Positions 54,365 to 64,000 of a stretch of 64,000 nt of DNA are shown piece after piece. The DNA lies in NCBI GenBank assembly GCA_003952965.2, contig RXIC02000003.1, forward strand, positions 124,001-188,000, in the 5' to 3' direction. Below the pieces are notes generated by a model, which worked only from the letters and a program-made list of their open reading frames with translations, searched no databases and was not told where the DNA came from. Each line of letters starts with the position of its first letter. Within the stretch, counting starts at the first letter, position 1. The position numbers were made by a program, and so were the translations under genes. The DNA comes from Morella rubra. Its lineage: Eukaryota; Streptophyta; Magnoliopsida; Fagales; Myricaceae.

Positions 54365-54957
54365 ATGTGTCTACACATACAAAATAGCAATCGGGTGCAC
54401 TTGTCATGAGTCGACACTATGGTAGAATGTGTTGACACAACAAGACAGTACTCAGGTTCATGAGTCACGTGTTGACGTTATCATCACATGGGTCGACACA
54501 AACATTCGAACATATAATAACACATATTCGAACAAACATTATACATAAAAGAACCCCTCTGAAAATACCTTTGAATAATATTGAACACGAATAGAAAATA
54601 AAACGCATGTTTGTTACATATCAAATATGATATTCGGAATCTCATGTTCGATTTATTTGAACGTTATTTATACATTTTCATCACCCAATTAAAAGGACTA
54701 AGATTTTGAGATGATCACGTTGGGCCACGAAATCCGTTCCGTCCCTAAACGTTTCCCGCCATCTCTCCTGTGTAAATTAGAGACAAAAGTATTTAGCAAC
54801 GACTTTGTTATGTCGCTAATGACGGATGCCATTTCTTTTTCATCTCTAATGATTTTTTTAAGGACGGTTGACATTTAGTCTCTAAAAGTGGTATTTTAGA
54901 GATGTTTTACGTGACGTCTCAGGGAAAATCATCCTTGAAAAGCAAAAATGGTGTTGT
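54365..54957. repeat. TGTCGACA motifs and degraded CACTA-like end
   Basis: GTGTCTACACATAC, GAGTCGACACTATGG, GTGTTGACACAAC and GGGTCGACACAAAC (54365-54502) are followed by a block resembling a CACTA subterminal region (GCAACGACTTTGTTATGTCG, TTAGAGATG, GACGTCTCAGGG) that ends AAAATGGTGTTGTGG at about 54957. From TACTTTGTCATGC on, the sequence matches the OMT 3' flank at 26156. Confidence 0.45.
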
Positions 54958-55164
54958 GGTACTTTGTCATGCAACATAATAAAATGGAACATGACAAATC
55001 CTTGAAGCTATTATTGAACAACATACAACATGGTCTTAAACACATAACATCTGTTATAAAATATTAAAAACAGAAAAAGAAAAAAGCAACTGCCAATTAG
55101 CTTTTTTTTAGTACGGATTCAAATCCCTACTAAACTAAACCGTATTCTCCTCAGTTGCTAAGCC

Positions 55165-57187
55165 ACTGGATCCAAGATCAAATTGGATAAGCCTCAATAA
55201 CGGACGGTATAGTTGGAATTTTGATGATTTTGTAGCAAGGGAAGCCTCCTTTTAATAATTCTTTCCATTCAAGCTCAGTCCTATCCTTTCCGCTAGTGGT
55301 GTGTGCCATCATCAATAAGTCAAACACTATGCTTGTCTTATCAAACAAGTCATGACTATCTTTCTCAAGAATAATATCAACAATAATAAGCTTTCCCTTT
55401 TTTTCCGGAATTGCTTTTCGACAATCCGCAAAATCTGATGCAACTTCATCGCCTCAATCGTGTACCACCCACTACATCCACATTATGAATGATAGAAGTT
55501 ATTGTGAATTTATTACTCATTCTAAAAATTTAAGTTGATAGTAAGAGACAGATTTATTATTTGAATTATATTCTTTAACACTCTCATAAGGTGTGAGCTA
55601 GATTCTCATTTAATTGGGAGACCCAATACTTTGCAATGTTTAATTAAAAAATTTGGGTGAAATACAGTAGAGTCAAGTCTCGAATACAAGACTTGCGTCG
55701 TGATAAAATGTGGATCTACCCGTTATTCTAAAAGTTTGAGCTAATAGGAAAAGATAGATTTTATTATTTGAATTATATATATTCTCCAACTATACTTTTT
55801 TTATACTCATGGAGAGGAAAAATGATGAAAAGATGCAAAAAATGACTAGCCTCATGGAAAATAAAAAAAAAAATATACTTTCGTGAAAATTGCATCAAAT
55901 ATCAGGAATGGCACCGGCCTCGAACATGTCTCCTCCAACATGGGAGACCCTGTTAGGGACCCCGGTCTAGGCGCCACAACAACACCAAACTCCCGCCAAG
56001 TGATTCGAACGCGATCACTCCAATCGATTCTCCTAAACCGTTCTTGGCAACACACGAGCTGAAATATAGATCTAACAACACAAATGGAGAACACTCAAGA
56101 TATTATTATGAAGAACGAAGAAAGTGGTTAAGGGTTAATTAGCCCAAGAAACACAAGAACAATCCCGATCAAGGTTAATTAGCCCAAGAATGGGTACCAA
56201 ACTAGGTTATTAGCCTAGAATGAATCCCAAGCGACAAGGTTATTAGCCCTGACACCAACTTAGCATATACGTGCCTATGCTCGGCCAAAACACTCCCCGA
56301 AAGTACTCAGGCTCTCCAAGACTCTACTGATCTAGATATCCCACACTATGCACCTAAGGGTGTTTATATAGACATCCTTAGGTGCTTACAAACCCTACTG
56401 GAATCAACTCAAATCAATCTAAATCAAATCACCGATCTTTAGGAATTAATCCCGTCGATCAATAGATTTGATATAAACATGCCTAATAAACCGAACTAAA
56501 AAAGGAAAGATAATATTCTAGACTTTCGGAGAACGTCCGAATCTAGAAGATATGATTCATCGTATCGCTTCAAGGAAGGAAACCAATCGCCGAAGATATT
56601 TCCATAAAAAACGTGGTCGTGCTGCCGCTACGCTCTGAGCTGGTCTTGAGCTGGTCCTGATCTGTCTGCAACTGGCTGTTGGCATGCCGGCATAAGTATC
56701 GCTGGGCTCCTGGTCAGTCAGCACGCCTGGGATGTCCTGGTCGGTAGGCATGCTTTGGCTTCCCTGGCCGGCCCTGATCGATCAGCCGGCTTTGGCTGCC
56801 CTGGTCGGTCGGCAATGTTTCTATTTCGTGGTAGTCCAGGCCGTGGTCTTTACTAGGGATCCTGTCAGACCCCCTCATGTCCTGGTGTCATGGCTACAAC
56901 ATGTGGGCTATCAAAGTTGATGCCTCTAATATATAGATGTGAATTAACAATCTCAGCTATCATCCCACCAGTACCACCTCCTACATCTACCAATGATCCA
57001 ACGCAATCGAATCCATCTTTGTATTCGGCCAGGACCACTGCCATCACGATCTTGGCTGTACACGCCATGGCATCTTTGAAGATCTCGTTGAATTCAGGAT
57101 TTTGTGAGGTGAAGTCCCACATCTCACAGCCACGGACCTTCTTGAAGGCTATGCCACAATCTTTGACGCATTGGCTAAGGTAGTGCC
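55165..57187 (-). pseudogene. O-methyltransferase pseudogene 5, split by a solo LTR
   Basis: Exon 1 is 57187-56873 plus 55950-55877, exon 2 about 55480-55165. The best-preserved stretch, 57122-56873, reads MWDFTSQNPEFNEIFKDAMA, SLVDVGGGTGGMIAEIV and RGINFDSPHVV, with the SAM-binding glycines intact. Exon 2 opens WVVHD then TGA in place of the Trp of HDW, followed by further small indels. The intron contains the same insertion as OMT copy 4, so copies 4 and 5 are closest relatives. The 5' end is lost at 57187, where unrelated repeat DNA begins. Confidence 0.85.
55951..56867 (-). mobile_element. Solo LTR with perfect target duplication in OMT exon 1
   Basis: A 917-bp insert with ends TGTTAGGGA...TCCTGTCA (TG...CA) flanked by exact 5-bp duplications GACCC (55946-55950 and 56868-56872). 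The flanking OMT sequence becomes continuous with copy 4 when it is removed. A TATA-like CTATATAAAC lies on the minus strand near 56362-56371, and GGTTATTAGCC/GGTTAATTAGCC repeats lie at 56127-56250, so minus orientation is likely. No PBS or coding region: a solo LTR, of a family different from the Copia LTRs at 4478 and 36281. Confidence 0.85.
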
Positions 57188-57466
57188 AATAGGACTTTGT
57201 TTTAACTCAACGCGATCGATAACATTAATTAGTTGCTCGATAACCATGAGGCCTTTTATAATATAAAATTTTGTTAAAAAATCATTCTTTTAATTTTTAT
57301 ATATGCAACATTGCTCATCGAAAATGTGTATTTAAGATTTATTTGTATTTCACTTTCAATTGTTAATTAATGTTTGTATTATTAATTTTTTACTTTGTTG
57401 ATTTTATTAATGTCATTTTAAAATAACGGTTATAATTAATAATATTTTATAATTATTAATTGTTTT
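57188..57466. repeat. Shared intergenic repeat
   Basis: 57188-57235 repeats 7702-7745, and 57243-57450 repeats 25495-25740 (CATGAGGCCTTTTATAAT ... AATAACGGTTATAATTAATA). Confidence 0.65.
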
Positions 57467-57650
57467 GTAGTGTCTACTCAGCTGATCATTCTTCAAGAAA
57501 GATTTAACCGAGAAATTCGCAGCTTGTTCCTTGGTCCAAATCCATCGGTCTTCATGTTTAGAAACTGGAAGAGGTAATCTCATAATAGCATCCGCTGAGT
57601 CTTCCTCAAATAAGTCAGGAATGAGGCCAGAATCCCACTGCCCATTATCG
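57467..57650 (-). pseudogene. LINE (non-LTR retrotransposon) ORF2 C-terminal scrap
   Basis: The minus strand reads DNGQWDSGLIPDLFEEDSAD, AIMRLPLPVSKHEDRWIWTK and EQAANFSVKSFLK. This matches the segment between the reverse transcriptase and the zinc-binding domain of plant L1-type ORF2 (pattern W-x-x-x-x-I-x-x-x-F ... I-x-x-I/LPL ... D-x-W-x-W ... G/A-x-F/YSVKS). Only about 60 codons remain, open throughout, with no polyA tail or ends identifiable. Confidence 0.6.
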
Positions 57651-59587
57651 TGTTAGGCTACTTAATCGCAGTTGTTTCTGCGCATGGAAGGAATAAATAA
57701 CCCAAAACTACGAGAAAAAATAATAAGAAATTAATTTGCACCAACAAACCATTAATGTACCATTAAATCTAATAATATGCTGCATGTGCATGGTAGCTTA
57801 AGATATTCAGGCATCAAAACATCCATTAACAAATCCAGAATTACAAAAATTTAACGTAGATGTGGGAACTTTCACTTGTACTGGTTGAACTCACTTTTAC
57901 TTTGCCCTGCTGCAGAAAATAAATGGTCATGTATGATGTACCTGTTTGAAGGAAGAAAAATTTACGTAAAGTATGATCTATCTCACATTTTCCGGAGGCC
58001 GGTAAACCTTTCTTTTCAGTCTTCAGATAATTGACAAGTTAATCGTCGGTTTCCGGATTATAATGGATTTAACAAGATATTTTTTGGATTTCTCAAAAAG
58101 GACCACAACAAAAAAAAAAACGAAAAAAGAATAGAAAAGAAAGAGATCTTCTGTACTGAATCAGTCAATAGCAACTGACACACCTTGAGGGAAGTTGCAA
58201 TCTGCAAGTTGTAAAGCTCCTCTAGCTAATTTTAGTTCTGCTCATCCCCACTAATTCCATAGGGTGGGTCGTGTTAGGCTACTTATAAATCGCATTTCTT
58301 TCTGCGAACGGAAGGAGCTTCCTTTTTTTTCAAAAAAAAAAAAAAAAAAATCGCAGTGCTCTAGATCAGTAGCTAGCATTCCTGGCTTTCGGCATTGCCA
58401 TGCGCTTAATCTCTCACCTAATGACCATTGACCAGTGTTCTAGTTGGAGTTGCTTTTAATCAGTAATAAACCCCATTCGATCGTTACCCCTAGTAGAAAA
58501 TTAATGTTTCGACTAGGCGCACAAGAACCACATTTTTCTTTACCTGATCACCTACCGAGGTGAGATTTACAGACTAAGTCAATGGGAATGTTACAACAAA
58601 ATTTAAACTTGATTTGGACCCAAGATGAGCTCTGAAACTAGACTCACGAACTGAGCTAGACAAAGAGAGAAGCAAGAGAGAGAGAAAGCAATTCATTGAT
58701 TGGTTCGTTTTTTGCACCTTTCCTCTCGAATTCCACAAAAAAAAAAGTCTAGCATTAAATCGACATCCTGGTCAGTCTTCAATCTTTCTCGTTATTGTTT
58801 GGGTGAGGTCGGTCTTGAACTCCCGGAAATCTAACCGACGACACTATACAACTTCATGAGGTTCTCCCCCCAGGAGAGGACATTTCAAGTTCCACTTTTT
58901 CTAAAAAAAAAGAGCTCCAAAAGTGGCTTCACCCTCTTTGCCCACACTATGTTTTGGATACCATTCCAACGCCACCCTCTTTGCCCACACTATGTTTCGG
59001 ATACCATTCCAACGCAGTGAAAGGAAATGTCAATAACGTTCTTAATGCGTTAAAATGCTTTGGGCTGCAAATGTTCGCATGGTTTTAGATGTTAAGAAAT
59101 TACAAGTTGGGTATACATTCCAATGGATAGAGTTATATCTATTCGATATCCAGTTCTACGTGTTCGGACAAGCAAAAATCTTCGTGTTCGAAAATTCAAC
59201 GAATCAAAATGTTGAATCATTTGAATCTGATCGAACGTCGAGAGACATGTGGTCGTCTGAACGCTAAATTTAACATTGGTTTGGGAAATTGCTAGAAAAT
59301 TATTAAAAAATATATTAATATAACAATTTTACTAACAAAATGTAATGTTAAATAATTAATCACAATATTTGAAAAACATCGAAACAATTAAAATATAATA
59401 CGTAATAAAATAAATAGTCTATCTTGACTGTCGAGGTGGGTCTAAACTACTTCAAAACTTTTTCCAACCCCATGCATCCTCATCTTCCTAAATCAAAAAT
59501 TGTAATCAATAAAGCTTAAATAATTGCTTTAAATAATCATTAAAAAAATGGATCGATTAAAAAATATATATAACTCACCTATACAAC
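57651..59587. other. Intergenic, no gene recognised
   Basis: TCGTGTTAGGCTACTTA-TCGCA occurs at 57649 and 58269 (also 7929), hinting at small duplications. A tandem duplication GCCACCCTCTTTGCCCACAC / TATGTTT-GGATACCATTCCA spans 58925-59012. 59155-59270 holds CGGAC/TTCGAA-type motifs like those of elements A and B. No coding sequence. Confidence 0.4.
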
Positions 59588-59763
59588 CACTACAAGAAAA
59601 AATACTTTGGGTGACAAAAAAATTTGCACCCAAAGTACAGTCAGCTAAGGTTTTGGGTGACAAAACCGAGTTGTCACCGGTTTGTCACTAAAGCCCGTCA
59701 GCCAATGTTTTAGGTGACGATTTTCATGTTCTGTCACTCAAAACCCTTCGGACGGTATATAAT

Positions 59764-60875
59764 TGTGAGTGCAAAAACAACCCAAGAGGGGGGTGAATTG
59801 GATTTTATAAAAACTTTTTCTCTTTTACAAAAAACCCAAATATGCACAGACCCCTTTCTAAAAGAACTAGAGAGCATATCTATATCATCAATGAGTCTAA
59901 AGAAGAATAAAAATAATAGATAATCATGCACAACAAATAGATAACGACAATAAATAGAGATAAGGATAGAGAGATGACACCGTGATTTTTAGGTGGTTCG
60001 GTCAACACTTGCCTACCCACCCCCAAGGCTATTGACTTCTTTGGGCTTTCTTCACTATCTTCCAAATAGTAAATACACCTTAGCTTCCCGGGTGCTAAGG
60101 AACCTTTACAAAGTGTTTTTCGAGCTTACACTTTAACTCACTCTCACAAATCCTCACAACCTAGAGGATTTCTTCTACCCAACTAGTAGGACAAGTGTTT
60201 TCCCAACACTTACGTGTTTTTCAAGAATGGGTACAAAAGAATCTTAGTAAAGGCTCTTTAAGCCGAATAAACAAGTATGAAGCACTGAGGTGTGCAAAGA
60301 GACAAGATTCTCAAAGAAAGCGACAGTATTTGCAGGTGGGGGAACATGCTTTCTTGGTTGGTGGAGCTTCTTTCTTCTTCAAAGCTTTTTCTCTCTCTAG
60401 AAATTAGGCAAGAGTTAATAGCGCACACTTCTTGCTTTTCTCTCTCCATCTTCTTCTATTTAAAGCTCCTAGGGCACAAAGGGTCTTCTTGTAAAGTTTG
60501 AGTGCCGTTGGAGGTCATTTGAGACCATTTGGAGACTTTTTGGATGAGTTGGCGTTGCTTCCAAGATATCTGCAAAATCGCACAATGTGTCGACACATTG
60601 ATGGTATGTGCTGACACATTAAAATTTGGCCTGAAAACATGCTCTCGGGTGTTAGTGCAATGTGTCGACACTATTCTCAATGTGTCGACACTTTAGAATG
60701 GCCTGGAATCACTCTCTCGGTGTTAGTCAATGTGTCGTGTGTTCGACACTTCCAACACTTAGTTTGAAAAATTAGTTCTTTGATAGCAACTTCAATTCAA
60801 CATATCTCAAAAACACCTACAATAAAAAATTGACCAATTAACTTGTGTAATGGTGTTCAAACAAGTTTTGCATCA
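59764..60875 (-). mobile_element. LTR insertion in element E
   Basis: Starts TGTGAGTGCAAAAACAACCC then AAGAGGGGGGTGAATT, closely like the minus-strand LTR at 4478 (TGTAAGTCC...CAACCCAAGAGGGGGTGAATT landmarks), and probably ends at TTTTGCATCA (60875). It has the same order of features as that LTR (GGTGAATT, CACTATCTT, GCTTCCCGGGTGCTA). It carries four TGTCGACA-type motifs (60586-60750) where the 4478 LTR carries CGGTCGACCG-type motifs. The target duplication could not be confirmed. Confidence 0.6.
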
Positions 60876-60972
60876 AACAAGTAATAAGTAATAACAACAA
60901 ATAAGTAATGTCAGTTTCTCAGAAGTCTAAAAACTAATAAGTAATGACATTTAACAACAAATAACTATAACT

Positions 60973-62941
60973 TTAATTTTTAGCAGGTTCAGCACCTGCA
61001 CCAGCACCATCTGCTCCAGCACTATCTGCACCACCACTACACCAACACCATCATCATCACATTGTCTGCAATTGCAACATTGAAAAATTAACAAACAGTA
61101 ATGACATGAACAAAGATAAAAATAAATAAATACAAATACAAGAGCTTAGTACACACTTAAAATCAAATTAATGGCAGTCTTTATTTATGTTATTATCTTA
61201 CCATGAAACGTTTTCCGGCTTGCATGAGATGAGATTGGAAATGTTGGTGGAACTTGGTCGGGATTGGGATTTGCAACATTTTGGTTTTGAAGTTGGTCCT
61301 ACAAAAGTTAAACAAACAATTAACTAGGAAAATACATAAATAGAATCAATAGTGATTATGTGAGGGTAAGTAACTAAAATTTTTACCCAGGCTTCAGCCA
61401 TCATTTTGATTGTAGATTGAAGCGATGAAATTGTAGACTACATCATCTTCATTTGATCTTGCATCTCTATCATTTCCGCGTTATTAGAAGATTCAGGCTG
61501 AGTGGATATTATGTTGGGGTTGGTAGGATGGGATGAAGGAGTTGGTCCTAGTCCAACGCCGCGAATGCGACCATGTCGTTCTGACCCATAACTTGTGCAT
61601 ATCGGTCAGATGGTGACCAACTGATGTTGCCACCCATTCTGGATTGGCTCAAAGTTTGTGAACTTGCTGGATCATTCAGTTCAATCTCCTCCATTCGCCT
61701 CTGAAAGAATAGAACATACAGTTAAATTATGAATTAAAATTAAAATAATTCAAATCAAAATTGATGTAATAGTGACATACTATTTTCTCTGCTACATCCG
61801 GATTCATTGGAGACCCGTCAGAACGTGAATGGACAGCTTTATATAACTCTGCTCGATCAATTGGAACTTGTTTCTCTTTTTCCTACATCACAAACACCAT
61901 ATAGAATGATAAAATTGTAAATTACTTATAAGAATCCTAATAATAAATATTATACCAGTAAACAAACTAATTAAGTACTACGTACCAACTCGTGAGCATG
62001 ACGTGCAAAGCTCTTAGATCCTGCAGCGTGGACCGACGTCTGGAGTGATCTACTTTGTTTCCTAGCTTCACTTCGACGCTACATTAACACCAAGACATTA
62101 GAAATTAATAATAAGCTATATTCATGAAATCCATAATACAAAGAAATAATGTCATACCTGTCCTGCATCAGAATACCAAAAATCGACTAAGTTGTAAAAT
62201 TGCTCCAAATTAACGTTTGTTGGAGCTTTACTTTTGACATGTTGAGGCGTAAAGGCCTCATTGAAAAATTTGTGCTTCAAACTACATTTGTAGTTCCTCC
62301 ATTTTTCTCCCAAATCTTTGATGAACCAACGCTTCACTGTATCCCCCAATGGAGGCTCGGGGATTGTAAAGCGCCTCTGCAAAATATACCCCAAGAGTTA
62401 GGTACGTCAAGTATTAAACTTATATAATTGAATTTCAAGTACTATGAATAAAATTAGGTATACCGTCATAATACTCCAACAATCCTCCTTTATTGCCGTA
62501 GGGACTCTACGCCAATCCACGGCATCTAGGGGGATTTGATTAGGAACATGGGCAACGCAACCGTGAATTTGTTAAAAATGCCTCCTTCATCACCTAGAGG
62601 CTGCCATTGTCATTAAAACGCGTTGGAATCCATTCACCCTCTTTTAGATTCCACACGTCAGTCATGCGCGTCTCACCACGCGCTTTACGAACTTGAGTAT
62701 CATCTGCACATGTAAAATGTGAAATTAAATTCACTAACAAATAACTAAAATTATCACTATTTTGGTTATTAACAAACCAACTATTTCTTCATCGTTCGAA
62801 GGTTCATCATCTTCGAACGAAGGTTGCTGTGATGGTGGCGTAGGTTGTTGTGATGATGGTGTAGCTTGCTGTGATGACGACGTAGCTTGCTGTGATGAAG
62901 AGGATATAGTCCTGAACCTCTTCCTCGTCATTGTACCTACA
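60973..62941 (-). pseudogene. CACTA TNPA-type (Ptta/En/Spm) protein gene, nearly complete
   Basis: Seven-exon gene from ATG 62941 (MTRKRFRTISSSSQQATSSS, a Ser/Gln-rich low-complexity start) through RKARGETRMTDVWNLKEGEW, PNQIPLDAVDWRRVPTAIKE, exon 62379-62154 (GDTVKRWFIKDLGEKWRNYK, FYNLVDFWYSDAGQ), RRSEARKQSRSLQTSVHAAG with SKSFARHAHEL, EKEKQVPIDRAELYKAVHSR, RRMEEIELNDPASSQTLSQS, to the C-terminus ADGAGAGAEPAKN. This is the DNA-binding companion of tnp2 in CACTA elements. Lesions: two frame changes in exon 2 and one in exon 6 (near 61585), plus a TAG after QMKMM. Conserved splice sites suggest recent loss, or base errors. Confidence 0.8.
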
Positions 62942-64000
62942 CAACAAACTGTAGTAATTGATATTCGAGAATCAATTACCATAAATATCCTAGTAATTTC
63001 CCTAAAGTAATATTCATGCACGACATATGCTTAAACAAAACAACATCAATAAAACTAAATTTCAACCAGATTATAATGCATGTTTAAAAGAAATGAATTA
63101 AACAGAGAGATATTTATCTTTATCTTTAGTAGCTACGCATTGGTTGAAGTGTCTAGACATTTCTTTGGTTTTCCAATTATTGTGGTAGTTCTCCTAATCC
63201 TAGATCTTACAATATGATGTTGAGTTTTTGTTCATTCATATGCCATAGTTTGAACCTAGATTATGTGTATTGTGAGGTTTCATCACATAGTTTTAAAATG
63301 TAATTTCAGGATCCTCAGCAATTTAATGGAACAAGTCTTAACTGAGGCTGATTCTATTCTATATTTTCTTCTTTCTCTAGTTGCGTTACCATACAACCTT
63401 TTGAATAGTTTATTCTTCTTTTTTTTTTTTTTTTCTCTTCCAAATTATGTTCTCTTGACAAGAAACCTGAAAATAAAGCTTGGATTGTCTCTCTTTCAGT
63501 ATAGTTTTGTGAAGAAATCAAAGTATCTTGTGTTGTAGTTGTGTCTTTTAGTTTATGAGGTTCTCTGGGATACATGGTGAGGAACTGGTCTCATGACCAG
63601 GTACTGCAATTGTTACAGATACCAGGTGGGGATGCTCTTTGAAAATATGTCCATAAGGAGAGCTTATCCTATTTATCCAATGTTGCATTCACTACAGAAG
63701 GGGGATATTTTTCTTTGGACACCAAGTCCATCGCAGGTTATGAGGCATCCAACCGAGGTTGCTATCTTTTCGTCATATAGCCTGTGTCAAAATAGGCTTA
63801 TAAGGGACCAGCTTAACATGATAGACCATGGGGATAACTAAACTACTCCTTAAAGTGATGGGTTTTCCGTTACTTGGCATTCTCGTGGTGTTGAATTGAA
63901 GTCACTTATATTTGTAGGCTTTATTTTGGTTTTCGAATTATTGTGGTGATTTTCTTGATCCAAACATATAGGATTTTGATGGGAGTTTTCTTTAATTCAT
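62942..64000. other. Interior of element E; no gene recognised
   Basis: 63300-63840 has intron/exon-like texture on the + strand (CAGGTGGGGATGCTC; open frame GMLFENMSIRRAYPIYPMLH) and might be captured DNA, but I recognise no family. A T-tract lies at 63417-63434. TTTGGTTTTCCAATTATTGTGGTAGTT (landmark at 63160) recurs in part at 63928. Confidence 0.3.

Larger units (their letters stand above)
42618..54957. mobile_element. Region D: composite transposon debris with TGTCGACA motifs
   Basis: Tentative unit. A possible CACTA-like end is at 42618. GTGTCGACAC motifs lie at 42953, 45369-45406, 46393-46525, 49335-49510, 51630-51665 and 54370-54500. Accessory-protein relics are at 47236-48160 and 52975-54022. 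At 54957 a degraded end-like AAAATGGTGTTGTGG abuts OMT 3'-flank DNA. No tnp2 or TNPA is seen. Two accessory relics imply more than one element, so the boundaries are uncertain. Confidence 0.35.
59588..64000 (-). mobile_element. CACTA transposon E (left end; runs out of the window)
   Basis: The left terminus CACTACAAGAAAAAATAC (59588), then TTTGGGTGACAAAAAAATTT, is close to the termini of A and B. A CTTCGGACGG motif lies at 59748, followed by an inserted LTR and a minus-strand TNPA gene (60973-62941). With TNPA near the left end and pointing to it, the element is reversed, and tnp2 would lie beyond 64000. Confidence 0.65.

Noticed and set aside
54700..54957. Independent MITE
   Set aside because: It has one CACTA-like end only; more simply the degraded right side of region D.

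Overview
This is nuclear DNA from a flowering plant, almost certainly a woody eudicot. The gene fragments (RPA12, AFC-type LAMMER kinase, GMI1-like SMC hinge, SKOR/GORK potassium channel, GH35 beta-galactosidase, class II O-methyltransferase) are plant genes read by eye at protein level and carry plant GT-AG introns. Their wording reminds me of Fagales (walnut/oak relatives), but that is a weak guess. I see no intact host gene. The window is a nest of CACTA (En/Spm) DNA transposons, LTR retrotransposons and MITEs, built into and around a decayed array of O-methyltransferase (OMT) pseudogenes.

Layout. 1-545: small fragments, one resembling a growth-regulating-factor C-terminus. 1066-7501: CACTA element A, reversed, interrupted by a solo Copia-type LTR (4478-5700). 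8160-9600: C-terminal piece of a tnp2 transposase. 9655-10480 and 19090-19795/25260-25400: two copies of one duplicated segment. 11526-15428: gene-capturing element Pack-CACTA-1, holding exons of RPA12, an AFC2-like kinase and a GMI1-like gene, all on the + strand. 15429-18660: three OMT pieces. 19796-25259: Pack-CACTA-2, with both termini, holding SKOR/GORK and beta-galactosidase exons plus a 1.5-kb palindrome. 26340-27562: OMT pseudogene, cut by the left end of element B (27566-36280). B keeps the fullest CACTA gene set: accessory protein, tnp2 and TNPA. 36281-37886: Copia-type LTR, primer-binding site and partial gag. 37887-42530: element C, with GATCGATC arrays and a reversed tnp2 N-terminus. 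About 42600-54957: region D, with TGTCGACA motifs, a minisatellite, accessory-protein relics and a GRF zinc-finger fragment. 55165-57187: OMT pseudogene split by a solo LTR with perfect 5-bp target duplications. 57467-57650: LINE scrap. 59588-64000: left end of element E with a TNPA gene, running out of the window.

Main result. The captured exons in Pack-CACTA-1 keep all splice sites, and every exon junction is phase-compatible. Splicing would give one uninterrupted 246-codon reading frame from the RPA12 start codon to a stop codon contributed by transposon sequence: zinc ribbon, then kinase N-terminal linker, then partial SMC hinge. Nearly every other coding relic here carries several stops or frameshifts. 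Single-base indels are so common in the relics that some could be assembly errors, so pseudogene calls resting on one indel should be read with care.
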